Positions 37,729 through 47,061 of a stretch of 64,000 bases of DNA are shown one piece after another (the stretch's first letter is position 1; each line of letters opens with the position of its first letter). The translations under genes were made by a program, and so were the position numbers. The stretch lies in the NCBI RefSeq assembly GCF_003003285.1, contig NZ_PVTP01000001.1, positions 310,001 to 374,000 of the forward strand, in the 5' to 3' direction. The notes beneath the pieces are model-generated. The model was not told where the DNA came from, made no database searches, and saw only the letters and a list, made by a program, of their open reading frames with translations. This stretch comes from Yoonia maritima (GTDB taxonomy: Bacteria > Pseudomonadota > Alphaproteobacteria > Rhodobacterales > Rhodobacteraceae).

Positions 37729-38507
37729 GCAATATTCACCCTTCATCTGTGATCTCAGACGGGGCTGTGATCGGGGCGGACTGCACCATCGGTCCATTCT
37801 GCGTGATAGGCCCAAACGTCGTGTTGGGCGAACGGGTGACGCTGAAAAGCCACGTTGTGATCGATGGCGATACGCATGTCGGCGACGACACCGTAATTTT
37901 CTCCTTCGCTGTGATTGGTGAGATCCCGCAGGATTTGAAATTTGACGGTGAACAAACACGCTTGCGTATCGGTGCGCGTAACCGCATTCGTGAACATGTG
38001 ACAATGAACACTGGAACCGCACAAGGTGGTGGTGAAACGCGTGTTGGTGATGACGGGTTATTTATGGCTGGCTGTCACATTGCACATGACGCCAAAATTG
38101 GTGACCGTGTGATTGTCGTGAATTCATCGGCAGTCGCAGGGCATTGTGTGATTGAAGACGACGTGATCATCGGCGGGCTTTGTGGTGTGCATCAATGGGT
38201 GCGGATCGGTAAGGGTGCTATTATCGGTGCCGTTACAATGGTTACAAACGATGTCGTCCCACACGGGTTGGTCCAAGGCCCGCGTGGGGTGCTGGATGGG
38301 CTGAACCTTGTGGGATTAAAACGTAAGGGCGTTGCGCGTTCTGACATTACGGCGCTACGGGCGGCATTTCAGATGCTAAAAGATGGCGAAGGTACATTTC
38401 AGGAGCGCGCGAAACGTTTGGCAGCAGAAAGCGATAGCGACTATGTGCAGCAGATGGTGGCGTTCATTTTGGGCGATTCCGACCGTAATTTTTTGACGCC
38501 CGGCTGA
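37725..38507 (+). CDS. lpxA: UDP-N-acetylglucosamine acyltransferase LpxA
   Basis: This is the first enzyme of lipid A synthesis. The 260-residue protein is a left-handed beta-helix of hexapeptide repeats ([34 protein letters not shown]). The catalytic His is in [14 protein letters not shown], and the chain ends in a helical domain. The start overlaps fabZ (ATGA) and the stop overlaps lpxI (TGATG). Confidence 0.97.
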   Translation: MSNIHPSSVISDGAVIGADCTIGPFCVIGPNVVLGERVTLKSHVVIDGDTHVGDDTVIFSFAVIGEIPQDLKFDGEQTRLRIGARNRIREHVTMNTGTAQGGGETRVGDDGLFMAGCHIAHDAKIGDRVIVVNSSAVAGHCVIEDDVIIGGLCGVHQWVRIGKGAIIGAVTMVTNDVVPHGLVQGPRGVLDGLNLVGLKRKGVARSDITALRAAFQMLKDGEGTFQERAKRLAAESDSDYVQQMVAFILGDSDRNFLTPG

Positions 38508-39283
38508 TGCTTGCGTTGATTGCAGGGACGGGGGATTTGCCGCCCGCGTTGGTCGCGCGGCTGCCTGAGCGACCGCTAGTTTGTGCCATGCGAGGTTTTG
38601 AACCAAGCCTGACGCCTGATATTACGTTCCGAATGGAGCATCTGGGCAGTTTCCTTGCCGATCTTCAGGCGCGTGGCGTAACCCAAATTTGTATGGCTGG
38701 CGCAGTACGCCGCCCGCAGATTGACCCCTCACAGATTGATGCTGCGACAATGCCGCTTGTGCCAAAGGTTCAAGCGGCTTTAACTCAAGGTGATGACGGG
38801 GCACTGCGCATCATCATCACAATCCTCGAGGAACACGGGTTCAAGGTCATGGCAGCCCATGATGTTGCGCGCGACCTTCTACCACGTTCCGGTGTGTTGA
38901 CAAAAACTGGGCCTGCCTCTGATCATACCGTTGACGCGTTTACAGGTGAGGCATGCGTCGCACAAATGGGACATGCGGACACTGGTCAAGCCTGTATTGT
39001 GCGGTTCGCTGAAGTTATGTTACGCGAAGATGCGAATGGTACTGATGCGATGCTGGCCCGCGCGACCGGGAAAGGCGGCATCCTATTTAAGGCCCCAAAA
39101 CCTAATCAGGACTGGCGTGCCGATTTACCGCTTATTGGGCCAGCGACGGCAAAAGCCGCAGCCAGTTTGGATGGCATCGTGATCGAATCCGGCGGTGTTA
39201 TGGTTCTCGATCTGCCAGCTGTGCGCCGCATCCTTGATGCGCAGGGCATGTTTTTATGGGTGCGTCCCAGAGGTGGGGCATGA
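38507..39283 (+). CDS. lpxI: UDP-2,3-diacylglucosamine diphosphatase LpxI
   Basis: LpxI replaces LpxH in most alphaproteobacteria for the pyrophosphate cleavage that forms lipid X. The 258-residue protein starts [19 protein letters not shown] and contains AGAVRRPQIDPS near residue 66, DDGALRIIITILEEHGFKVM near 98 and GKGGILFKAPKPNQD near 186. The position between lpxA and lpxB supports the call. Confidence 0.93.
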   Translation: MLALIAGTGDLPPALVARLPERPLVCAMRGFEPSLTPDITFRMEHLGSFLADLQARGVTQICMAGAVRRPQIDPSQIDAATMPLVPKVQAALTQGDDGALRIIITILEEHGFKVMAAHDVARDLLPRSGVLTKTGPASDHTVDAFTGEACVAQMGHADTGQACIVRFAEVMLREDANGTDAMLARATGKGGILFKAPKPNQDWRADLPLIGPATAKAAASLDGIVIESGGVMVLDLPAVRRILDAQGMFLWVRPRGGA

Positions 39284-40398
39284 AGGTCTTTACCATTGCA
39301 GGCGAACCTTCGGGTGACAAGCTAGGCGGCGCGATGATGGCGGGCCTAAAGACATTGTGCCCTGATGTGACATTTGACGGTGTTGGGGGCCCTTTGATGC
39401 AGGCCGAGGGGCTGGTTTCGCGATTTCCGATGGATGAGCTCAGTGTCATGGGCCTAGCTGAGATATTGCCAAAGTACCGCGCACTAAAAGCGCGTATTCG
39501 CGAAATGGCCGATGCAATTATTGCGACGCAACCTGATGTGTTAATCACAATTGACAGCCCCGATTTTTGTCTCCGGGTTGCTAAGTCGGTGAAAGCAAAA
39601 AGCAATATTAGAATAGTGCATTATGTGGCACCGACCGTATGGGCTTGGCGTGCTGGACGGGCTGCGAAGATGGCACAGCATATTGATCATGTGCTGGCAC
39701 TTTTCCCATTTGAACCACCGTATATGCAGGCTGCTGGGATGGATTGCGACTTTGTTGGTCACCCGGTTGTTGCTGAACCGGTTGCAACGCAAGTCGAGGC
39801 GGAAGCGTTGGGGCAGGGCACTGTAGTGCTCGTTCTGCCGGGGAGCCGTAAGGGTGAGGTCGGACGGCTTGCTGAGCGGTTTGGTGTGGCAGTCCAACAG
39901 ATTGCAGCGCAGGTACCTGATGCTATGTTCGTGATTCCGACAACAAGCGGTGTTTATGATCTTGTTCAGGAAAAAACGTCAGACTGGAATGTGCCTGTAA
40001 CGATATTACCTCCCGATAGCCCCGATAAAGCAGGGTGGTTTAAGCGGGCTGACGTCGCGCTTGCGGCGTCTGGCACAGTGTCCTTGGAACTGGCAGCAAA
40101 CGGCACACCAATGGTTATTGCCTATGACATGGCGTGGCTTAGCCGGATCATTATTAGTCGCATGTTGCTGGTTGATACTGTCACGCTTGTTAACCTTGTG
40201 TCTGACAACCGCGTCATTCCAGAATTTATAGGTAAAAACTGCGTGCCATCAGACATCGCTGATGCTGTGGTTTCTGTATTGGATGACCCAAGTGGGCAAA
40301 ACCAAGCGATGACCATCACGATGGAGCGGCTCGGTCGCGGTGGCGAAGCCCCCGGTTTGCGCGCCGCACGCGCCGTTTTGAACCGAATAGCGTCATAA
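39280..40398 (+). CDS. lpxB: Lipid A disaccharide synthase
   Basis: LpxB joins UDP-diacylglucosamine and lipid X. The 372-residue protein starts MKVFTIAGEPSGDKLGGAMM; this ATG overlaps the lpxI stop (ATGA). Marks are VLITIDSPDFCLRVAK near residue 93, IVHYVAPTVWAWRAGRA near 116 and LALFPFEPPYM near 141. It is the last gene of the 28.8-40.4 kb run. Confidence 0.96.
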   Translation: MKVFTIAGEPSGDKLGGAMMAGLKTLCPDVTFDGVGGPLMQAEGLVSRFPMDELSVMGLAEILPKYRALKARIREMADAIIATQPDVLITIDSPDFCLRVAKSVKAKSNIRIVHYVAPTVWAWRAGRAAKMAQHIDHVLALFPFEPPYMQAAGMDCDFVGHPVVAEPVATQVEAEALGQGTVVLVLPGSRKGEVGRLAERFGVAVQQIAAQVPDAMFVIPTTSGVYDLVQEKTSDWNVPVTILPPDSPDKAGWFKRADVALAASGTVSLELAANGTPMVIAYDMAWLSRIIISRMLLVDTVTLVNLVSDNRVIPEFIGKNCVPSDIADAVVSVLDDPSGQNQAMTITMERLGRGGEAPGLRAARAVLNRIAS

Positions 40399-40527
40399 CG
40401 CTGTTACGGCGACTAAATCCCATAAGAGTAATTTAGGTCTGATACGTTCTCGGGCCACTTGGTGTGCACCGTGTTTCACGAGAAAATTGATCATGAGATG
40501 AAAGGGGCACAACCCAAATATGAAAAA

Positions 40528-40551
40528 AGCCCCGCCTGATTAGGCGGGGCT
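40528..40551 (-). terminator. Intrinsic terminator of the FadL-like gene
   Basis: A perfect 10-bp stem AGCCCCGCCT / AGGCGGGGCT with loop GATT is preceded on the plus strand by six A, so on the minus strand it is followed by six T. It lies 24 bases past the stop of the FadL-like gene and may also stop transcripts from lpxB. Confidence 0.85.
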
Positions 40552-40575
40552 ATGTTCTAGAGTTATGATTAGCGC

Positions 40576-41661
40576 TTAGAAGCTGTAACCGATAGTCAGG
40601 CCAACACCGACTGCTGAGTTGTCTTCGAACTCGACACCGGATGCATCTGTTGCATCACCAAGCATTGCGTATTCAATACCACCAGTGAATTCGACGCCGT
40701 TCATTGTGTAGCTGCCGCCCAAACCGATGCTTGTTGATCCATCAGTTGGTGAAAGACGTGATGCGTCACCGCCGCTCGCATCTTCGTATGTCACGCGACC
40801 GAATACGGACAAGTCATCGTTGATACGACGGCCTACACCGATGCGGTATGTGAATACATCATCGTCAATACCTGTCACGCGGTCGTTTGCTGCGCCTTGG
40901 TAATATGCCGGGCGCACCTCCCAAACTGACCACTCGGACCAACGAACCGAACCAAAGACAAGCGTATCTTCAGCGATACCTGATTGGAAATCTAGCGTAA
41001 CCGCTTGCGGCATTTCGATGTCAGTTGTGCTTTCGAGCACAGTACTACCGTTTACGGCCTCTGTTGTTTCAAAGTCATGTGTCATTCCGCTTTCGTAGGT
41101 CAAAGCGACACGCAAAGCGATTTCAGGGCGTTCGTATGCAGCGCCAAGAATATATCCGACCTGTGTGTTTTTTTCAGTCTCAGCAGAATACTCGGCTCCG
41201 CCAAAAAGCGCCGGTGGAATGGTAATTGTCGCCTCTGACTGAACAGCACGAATACCACCATAGACAGACACGGCGTCTGATGTTTGATATTTACCAACGA
41301 CAGAAAGCTGCGTGCTGTTCCATTCTGCGGCTAAGCCCGTGTATGGCCCACCGGTATAATTAGCATCGGCGCCGTAAGGCTGGCTTAGCATTACAGCGAC
41401 ATCAACGTCGTCGTTCACAGCATATTTTAGTGCAACGCCCGCGCTGAAATAGCTTTCCGCCATGTTTTCAGTAGAACCGCCACCGAATCCTGCTGGGTAG
41501 TCGCCAGACACATCCGGCGTCGCAGAGCTAAACGATAGCTGCACATAGTTGCCATCTTCGAAAAGGACTGAATACGGGTTCCCCGACCGATCAATCCCTC
41601 CGGCGTTTGCGATGCTTGTTGTTAGCAGCAGAGCTGCTCCTGCTGTAAATACGTTTTTCAT
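40576..41661 (-). CDS. Outer membrane transport protein of the OmpP1/FadL family
   Basis: The 361-residue protein starts with a signal peptide (MKNVFTAGAALLLTTSIANA) and continues as a beta-barrel with alternating hydrophobic strands and a C-terminal F (GVGLTIGYSF). NPYSVLFEDGNYVQLSFSS and YRIGVGRRINDDLSVFGRVT fit the FadL/TodX family, which lets hydrophobic compounds through the outer membrane. ATG 41661 with GAGGA just ahead is preferred to an upstream in-frame ATG at 41769. The substrate is not predictable. Confidence 0.88.
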   Translation of the reverse strand: MKNVFTAGAALLLTTSIANAGGIDRSGNPYSVLFEDGNYVQLSFSSATPDVSGDYPAGFGGGSTENMAESYFSAGVALKYAVNDDVDVAVMLSQPYGADANYTGGPYTGLAAEWNSTQLSVVGKYQTSDAVSVYGGIRAVQSEATITIPPALFGGAEYSAETEKNTQVGYILGAAYERPEIALRVALTYESGMTHDFETTEAVNGSTVLESTTDIEMPQAVTLDFQSGIAEDTLVFGSVRWSEWSVWEVRPAYYQGAANDRVTGIDDDVFTYRIGVGRRINDDLSVFGRVTYEDASGGDASRLSPTDGSTSIGLGGSYTMNGVEFTGGIEYAMLGDATDASGVEFEDNSAVGVGLTIGYSF

Positions 41662-41792
41662 GTCCTCATCCCTGTCATGAATCTCCTCGTGGATCGACCC
41701 TAAGGAGTGGGTTGCCTTTGCGTCAATTAATGACGCTGCGTCACCCGAGCCACGCCAACGTGGCGTCATAAAACGTCAATAAACTGAACAGT

Positions 41793-42674
41793 TTAGTTAA
41801 TTTTATGTCTCGGTTTGTTCTGAGCAGACCCATAACTGATGTTCAAATAGTTTGCACCGAAGATTAGGGCGGCACCTACAAAAATTATGAGTTGGATGGG
41901 TTCATGATAGACAAGCATGCCGACCACCGCGATGGTCGGGAGCCGAATGAAATCGATTGGCATGACGATGCTTGCAGGGGCAAGGCTGAGCGCGCGCGTA
42001 AGGCAAAAATGCGCAAATAGACCCGCGAATCCAATCATAATGATAAGAGGGAGGGTTTGCATGGATGGCAGTTGAATATCCCCGTCGTATCCGGCGCAAA
42101 TCAGCCCAAATGCCGCTTGCATTGTCGTTAGATAAAACATGATGACGGTGATCGGCTCTGTCATGGTCAGCTTGCGTGTGAAAATTGCAGTGAGCGCAAA
42201 GAATATCGCGCATACTGCGGCAGAAAGCAGGCCCGGGCTCATTGTTGCAGCATCTGGGCGAGCGACGATAAGTATGCCGATAAAGCCTAAAAACGCACTT
42301 AATAGCCCAATCGGTGTCAGCCGTTCGCGCAGTACTAGCGGCGACAGTAGGATCACCCAAATAGGAGTTGTGAACTCGAGCGCAAAGACTTGGGCAAGCG
42401 GAATTGTCGCGATCGCATAGAACCACAAGTTTTGCCCGGTGAAATGAAAGATATTCCTGACAAAATGCAGACCAAATCGTTGACCGTTGATCTGTTTTGC
42501 AGTGCCCAATCCGAAGGCCAGTAGCAAGACAACAACGATACCTGTAATGCTGCGAAACAGCATGATTTCAAAGGTATCCAGTTCAAAGCTAACCGCACGT
42601 CCCGCGATTGCCATACTGGTGAATGATGCGATTGCGCCAAGCATCCAGAGCCCGGCCTTTAAGATATTATTCAT
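41793..42674 (-). CDS. DMT-superfamily transporter (EamA)
   Basis: The 293-residue protein has ten hydrophobic helices in two EamA repeats (first VSFELDTFEIMLFRSITGIV, second from about residue 150). The motif FYAIATIPLAQVFALEFTTP is common in this family. Substrates are unknown and range from amino acids to metabolites. It is a single gene, 131 bases upstream of the FadL-like gene on the same strand. Confidence 0.85.
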   Translation of the reverse strand: MNNILKAGLWMLGAIASFTSMAIAGRAVSFELDTFEIMLFRSITGIVVVLLLAFGLGTAKQINGQRFGLHFVRNIFHFTGQNLWFYAIATIPLAQVFALEFTTPIWVILLSPLVLRERLTPIGLLSAFLGFIGILIVARPDAATMSPGLLSAAVCAIFFALTAIFTRKLTMTEPITVIMFYLTTMQAAFGLICAGYDGDIQLPSMQTLPLIIMIGFAGLFAHFCLTRALSLAPASIVMPIDFIRLPTIAVVGMLVYHEPIQLIIFVGAALIFGANYLNISYGSAQNKPRHKIN

Positions 42675-42713
42675 CAGAGCAGTTGCACCTGACGCAAGGG
42701 AAATTGCAAGTCG

Positions 42714-43001
42714 CTACAATGTCTCTTTGTGAAAATCTCTGCTCAGGTTGGCGCTGGCCGGACCCCAGCGTCGAGCCGCGCCATTCTTTTGGTGAGTGGC
42801 AAACGCGTCTTCACATGTGAACAGTTCGCTGACGTGGAACAGTTCGGGGGTTTCGGCGTCTTGTGTAACGTCGAAATGAAGGCAGCCCGGTTCCTTGCGT
42901 GTCAGCACGATATGCTCTTCCAGAAGCGGAACCAAATCTTCGAGTTGGTCTGCAGGAATCACTATCGTGCCTGTGAGGCGCACATTGCCGGGCTTACCCA
43001 T
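42714..43001 (-). CDS. Antibiotic biosynthesis monooxygenase (ABM) domain protein
   Basis: The 95-residue protein is a single ferredoxin-like ABM domain: RLTGTIVIPADQLEDLVPLL, then TRKEPGCLHFDVTQDAETPE and LFHVSELFTCEDAFATHQ. Such dimers oxidise small aromatics or have quinol-related roles; the substrate is unknown. Although the frame is open far upstream, the domain starts at ATG 43001 with GGGA before it, and upstream residues resemble no family. Confidence 0.85.
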   Translation of the reverse strand: MGKPGNVRLTGTIVIPADQLEDLVPLLEEHIVLTRKEPGCLHFDVTQDAETPELFHVSELFTCEDAFATHQKNGAARRWGPASANLSRDFHKETL

Positions 43002-43432
43002 TATTCCCACTCGATTATCAACTGATCTTCTAAGGATTTGATATTGATAGACAAATATTTTTTTCCATTCGCATTTACCGTCAAAGAGCACGTCAAACGA
43101 TGCGGCTTTTGAAATCATTGGATTTTTCGTCTCGTTGTCGCGCACCCTACGTTCGGGAACTATCGGTAAGCAACACGATTCATCGAGTTGCGAGACTGAA
43201 TTGTAGGATGAACTGAAGCTGCCAACGAAATAATTGGCTGAAGGATAAGCTGGGCAACGGAAAACGATACGCGAACTGCAATGAGACTGTCCTTCAGCCA
43301 AATTGATCGTCACCTTCCGATGCCGATGCCGATGCCGATGCCGATGCCGATGCCGATGCCGATGCCAGGCTGCTGCACAATCCGATTTCGGTTAACATGT
43401 CGATGACGTGAATACGCAAGATGTCGTTTGCT
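43002..43432. other. Gene-poor spacer at the edge of the conjugation-gene remnant
   Basis: I see no supported gene in these 431 bases apart from a hexanucleotide repeat at the end. AT content is high in the first half (43020-43140) and drops near 43400 where the trb-derived part begins. A minus-strand frame of 73 codons (43294-43515) reads through the repeat as alternating Ser-Ala, but it lies across the DUF2274 gene in another frame and is not accepted. Confidence 0.5.
43317..43366. repeat. Hexanucleotide tandem repeat (TGCCGA)n
   Basis: Seven perfect TGCCGA units (43321-43362) are flanked by partial units, about 8.3 copies in total. Perfect short repeats of this kind are prone to slippage. 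It stands close to the boundary between core-like DNA and the trb segment. Confidence 0.95.
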
Positions 43433-43678
43433 CTATTCGCCCTTTCCAGGCGGTGAGCTAGTATTTGCTCGGCGTAGTTTCGCGAAGCCTCGGTCCGTTG
43501 CAATAAAACGTTCAACCATCGGACCGATCAGTTTCGCTGGATTTGCAATGGGTTGGCCGGTTTGTCGTTCCAGCAACTTTGCATAGGCGACGAGATCGCG
43601 ATGGACAGGCGCTGGCAGTTCCACGGTCAGTTTGACCGGTTTGTCGTCCGACAAAGCGCCCAGTTTCAACTTGGTCAT
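43433..43678 (-). CDS. DUF2274 protein of Trb conjugation operons
   Basis: The 81-residue protein, MTKLKLGALSDDKPVKLTVE with LVAYAKLLERQTGQP, matches DUF2274. This small ribbon-helix-helix-like family is nearly always found after trbI. Its start overlaps the trbI stop (ATGA-type). Its function is unknown; it may be a regulator. Here it is the last preserved gene of the remnant. Confidence 0.85.
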   Translation of the reverse strand: MTKLKLGALSDDKPVKLTVELPAPVHRDLVAYAKLLERQTGQPIANPAKLIGPMVERFIATDRGFAKLRRANTSSPPGKGE

Positions 43679-44853
43679 CAGTGTTCTCCCTGTGGTTCGA
43701 GGATCAGATCGCGGGTCACGATCACGCGCACGGGGAACCCCGGCCTGATTGTAAGGGTCGGCGGAATATCAATCTGGCGACGCACGATTTCGCGGCCTGC
43801 GTCACCGATTGTATCCTGTGCTCCGTCGCGGATGGCGCTGGCGATCGGGTCTTCATCATCTGCCCCCAGTTCGGCGCCGATGTTAAGCAGTGTAGAAAGA
43901 AGCGCCGCCCTCAATACACCGCCCCAATGGTGATCGACGCCGTCCTCGAGGCCTGCATATCCCGCGCTATCCGCTCCGGGCTGTCGTTCCAGAACAATGG
44001 ATTGGCCATCGGGCAGGATGATCCGGTTCCAGACCAGCAGGATGCGACTTTGGCCAAATCCGACGCCATTATCATATTCCCCGATGAGCCGAGAGCCTTG
44101 GGGCAGCAGCAAATAGCGCCCGGACAGACTGTCATAGACGTTCTGGGTCACTTGAGCGACGATTAGACCCGGCAAGTCAGACCGAATGCCAGTGACGAGG
44201 GCGGCGGGAATGACGGACCCGGCCTGAAGGACGTAAGGCGAGGCGGGTGCAGTGATCCTGTCGGGCGCAACGGTGCGACGGTCGACGGGGGCATTGAGGA
44301 AGGCGAGTTGTCGATCTTGATCAGTCTGTACTTCACCGCTTGGTTGTGAAGTCGGAAAGCTGCTCGGAGCTGTAGTACTTGGTGCAGCGAAGCCAGATGG
44401 TGCGGTCGGTGATTGGGTTGCAAAGAACACTTCGCTTGTGCGGGCGGCCTCTTCTTCGGCCAGACGGCGCTGCTCGGCCGGGTCAGGGCCTGGCATGGGC
44501 GAGGCTGGGACGGGTTGCCCTGCGTCTTGTGTTCGCAGGATAGGGCGTCCGAGGTCGCCGGGCAGGGCGGGTCCGAGTTGTGGGATGCCGCTGTAATCGG
44601 AAGGCAGGCGGCGCAGCTCGTCGGCGGTGGGGCGGTTTTCCGTGGTGAAGAGCTCGCTAGGGCGGTCCCGGGCCGGGCGATCTTGCAAGGCAAAGATCAG
44701 CGTGCCGCCGATGCCAATGGCCGTTATCACGGCGAGGCCGCCGAGGACCTTGCGGGAGAGGCGCACGACGCGGGGCGGATCTGGCCGTAGCCGGAACGGG
44801 TCACTTGGGTTGGCCGATGGCGGCACTGCTGGGTCTGAGGCTGACGTGGTCAT
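43678..44853 (-). CDS. trbI: Conjugal transfer protein TrbI (VirB10-like)
   Basis: TrbI spans inner and outer membrane in a type IV secretion channel. The 391-residue protein has one N-terminal membrane helix (GGLAVITAIGIGGTLIFAL), a proline-rich periplasmic stretch and a C-terminal VirB10 domain with LPQGSRLIGEYDNGVGFGQS and RILLVWNRIILPDG. It overlaps trbG at its start by four bases. GC is visibly higher than in core genes. Confidence 0.93.
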   Translation of the reverse strand: MTTSASDPAVPPSANPSDPFRLRPDPPRVVRLSRKVLGGLAVITAIGIGGTLIFALQDRPARDRPSELFTTENRPTADELRRLPSDYSGIPQLGPALPGDLGRPILRTQDAGQPVPASPMPGPDPAEQRRLAEEEAARTSEVFFATQSPTAPSGFAAPSTTAPSSFPTSQPSGEVQTDQDRQLAFLNAPVDRRTVAPDRITAPASPYVLQAGSVIPAALVTGIRSDLPGLIVAQVTQNVYDSLSGRYLLLPQGSRLIGEYDNGVGFGQSRILLVWNRIILPDGQSIVLERQPGADSAGYAGLEDGVDHHWGGVLRAALLSTLLNIGAELGADDEDPIASAIRDGAQDTIGDAGREIVRRQIDIPPTLTIRPGFPVRVIVTRDLILEPQGEH

Positions 44854-45806
44854 GGGCGCGGTCTCCCATCTGTGCGCACGATCCTGACCACCTGCTGGTC
44901 GTCACGTCCGAGGCGCAATTCAGCGGCAGCAAAGAGCCGGTCAACGATCAGGATGTTGCGGATCACGCGGGTATTGACCAATTCCGTGCTTCCATCGGCC
45001 CCGAGCACGAAGAGGGGCGGCATCTCGCCCTGCACGATCCCACGCGGGAAGATGACAAAGACGCGGCGGCCATCGTCGAACACGCTGTCTGGCCGCCAGG
45101 GTGGCGTGTTCCCTTCAACTTGCAGCCCATAGCGATAGTTACGATGGCTGGCCGGAGGGATCGCGGGCTGCTGGATTGCAGGCGATCGTGGCTGTGCACG
45201 CCCCGGCGGATAGGACCAGGCGACGGAAGCCATGTAGGAGGTCTCATTGGCACGCAGTTCCAGCAGATAGGTGCGTCGGTCGGTGTTGATGACGAGATTT
45301 GTGGAGATGTCGGGCCGGGTCGGTTTGACGAGGATATGGACGCGGGCGCTGCGCCCATTGCCGCTCTCAGTATCGCCGATGATCCAGCGCGTGGTGTCTC
45401 CGGCTGCAATCGGCCCCGCGCCAGTCAATTGCTCGCCGGGTTGGAGCGCGATGTTGGTGATCTGACCGGGGGCCGCATAGATCTGATAAAGTGCGCCTTC
45501 GCTATAAGGAAAGACCTGGATGGCGTTGTAGTAGCCCTCGCGGCGAGGCTCGACTCGTGCGGCGGCGTTGGCATTGATGACGCGGGCCTCTGCGGTGGCC
45601 GCATCCGCGTCGCCGCCGCGCGACGGGGTCCAGGGCGGCGGCGTGTGGATCGCTCGCTGCGGTTCTTCCACCACGGGCGGCGGAGGCTCGGGGAAGGCGG
45701 GGACGTCGCTGTCGTAGTGGATCTCGGGTGGCGTGTAGGTCGCGCAGGCGCTGAGCAGAAGGCAGGCGGTCAGGATGATGGGGGTAGTCGTGTGTAAACG
45801 TCTCAT
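44850..45806 (-). CDS. trbG: Conjugal transfer protein TrbG (VirB9-like)
   Basis: TrbG forms the outer-membrane ring with TrbI. The 318-residue protein has a lipoprotein-type signal (TTTPIILTACLLLSACATYT, lipobox LSAC), a proline-rich linker and the VirB9 domain (YNAIQVFPYSEGALYQIYAA, YLLELRANETSYMASVAWSY). Overlaps of four bases with trbF and trbI show a tight operon. Confidence 0.93.
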   Translation of the reverse strand: MRRLHTTTPIILTACLLLSACATYTPPEIHYDSDVPAFPEPPPPVVEEPQRAIHTPPPWTPSRGGDADAATAEARVINANAAARVEPRREGYYNAIQVFPYSEGALYQIYAAPGQITNIALQPGEQLTGAGPIAAGDTTRWIIGDTESGNGRSARVHILVKPTRPDISTNLVINTDRRTYLLELRANETSYMASVAWSYPPGRAQPRSPAIQQPAIPPASHRNYRYGLQVEGNTPPWRPDSVFDDGRRVFVIFPRGIVQGEMPPLFVLGADGSTELVNTRVIRNILIVDRLFAAAELRLGRDDQQVVRIVRTDGRPRP

Positions 45807-46486
45807 TGCTGTAGCTCCCGTGACCAGTTGATGGCGTGAACGTAGATGCCGAGCGGGTTCTGCCGGAGCCGTTCGGCGCTGCGCGGTGGCTGGGTCGAAA
45901 TGGTCAGGATCGCTGTCCAGCGCTCGGTCGCGGCGAGGCTGCCGTCCTGATAGCGCCGCTCGGTCCAGGCGATACGGAAACTGTCTGGTGAGGCGCGAAT
46001 GACGCTGGAGACATCGACCGAGATCTGGACTTCGCCGACCTGCGCGAAGGGATCGTTGGACCGGGCATAATCATTGAGCGCCATAGCGCCGCGATCGGTG
46101 GTGAACTCATAGGCGCGCAGCCAGTTTTGACGCACAACGATGGGGTCGGCCGGGATCGCGCGGACCCGTTCGATGAACTGCGCGAGGTGATAGGCGATCT
46201 GCGGGTCGGTCACTTCGAACTCGGCAGTGGCGGGGGCGACGCTGCGGGCCTCGCCCAGTCGGTCGACCTCGACGACCCAGGGTACGACGGTGCCCTGCGC
46301 GGATTGCCAGACGAGGCCGAAGGCCAGTCCTGCTGAAAGAAACAGGGACCCGAAGGCCATCAGCCGCCAGTTCTTGGCTTGCACGCGGGCGGAGCCGATG
46401 CGGTCGTCCCAGACCTGTGCCGCCTTCTGATAGGGGGTCTCGGGTTCCGGTGTCTTGCCGTAGGTGAGCGAGGGGCGTTTGAACAT
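45803..46486 (-). CDS. trbF: Conjugal transfer protein TrbF (VirB8-like)
   Basis: The 227-residue protein begins MFKRPSLTYGKTPEPETPYQ, has one membrane helix near residue 40 (FGSLFLSAGLAFGLVW) and a VirB8-type NTF2 fold in the periplasm. ATG 46486 overlaps the trbL stop (TAATG) and has AAGGG ahead, so upstream in-frame codons are rejected. Confidence 0.93.
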   Translation of the reverse strand: MFKRPSLTYGKTPEPETPYQKAAQVWDDRIGSARVQAKNWRLMAFGSLFLSAGLAFGLVWQSAQGTVVPWVVEVDRLGEARSVAPATAEFEVTDPQIAYHLAQFIERVRAIPADPIVVRQNWLRAYEFTTDRGAMALNDYARSNDPFAQVGEVQISVDVSSVIRASPDSFRIAWTERRYQDGSLAATERWTAILTISTQPPRSAERLRQNPLGIYVHAINWSRELQQ

Positions 46487-47061
46487 TAGGGATCCCTTTC
46501 CGAAAGGCTGACAGAGGTGCCACCGCCGGGGCTGTCGCCTGAGCGCAGGGCATGGGTGGCGGCGGTCGCGCCATGGTGAAGCGTTTGCGCGCGACCCATG
46601 CGGGTGGCCCAAGCGGGCGGGCTGGACGAAGGTGTCGGGGCATTGGGGCTGCCGCCGCCAGTTACAGCGCCGCCGCTGGCCGCAACCGCTGCCCGTGCGC
46701 CACCCTGCGCGCTGTCGCTCAAGGCTGACGCGGCGCGGCGCAAGGGACTGGTGGCGACACCTGCACCGGCCCGCGCGATACTACCGACCCCATAGGCGAC
46801 CCCTGCGGCTCCGGTTCGTCCGGCGGATCCGAGGCTGTACGCTGCGGACGCCCCACCGACGGTTGCGGCCCCGCCGTGGGCACCGGCGAGCACGCCGCGT
46901 CCCGCAGCGCCTGCCGCCATGCCTGTTCCGGCCATCCCGACGGCGGTGACGCCGCCTGCGACAAGCCCGGTGCCAACGGCGGCTCCCATGCTGAGTTGCG
47001 GTCCGCCGGAAATCAGCCCGTTGGCGATGCCGGGGCCAAAGATGCCGAGGCCGAGATCCCG
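46486..47061 (-). pseudogene. trbL: TrbL, C-terminal remnant only
   Basis: Homology begins with RDLGLGIFGPGIANGLISGG at 47061, within what should be the middle of TrbL, and runs through the glycine/alanine-rich C-terminus to the normal stop next to trbF. The membrane helices of the N-terminal half are missing. In this frame a TGA stands at 47065-47067, just upstream of the first homologous codon, which marks the breakpoint. Beyond it the DNA belongs to a nucleotidyltransferase gene in another frame. trbB, C, D, E and J, normally upstream, are absent. Confidence 0.85.

Noticed and set aside
37312..38022. 236-codon minus-strand frame opposite fabZ and lpxA
   Set aside because: It is His/Arg/Ser-rich and lies over two certain genes.
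43317..43366. CRISPR array
   Set aside because: The units are six bases with no spacers, and no cas gene is present in the window.
43294..43515. 73-codon frame reading the hexamer array as Ser-Ala repeats
   Set aside because: It overlaps the DUF2274 gene in another frame, has no ribosome site worth noting, and exists only because the hexamer has no stop in that frame.
44805..45797. 330-codon plus-strand frame opposite trbG and trbI
   Set aside because: High GC removes stops on the opposite strand; the trb genes on the other strand have clear domains and overlaps.
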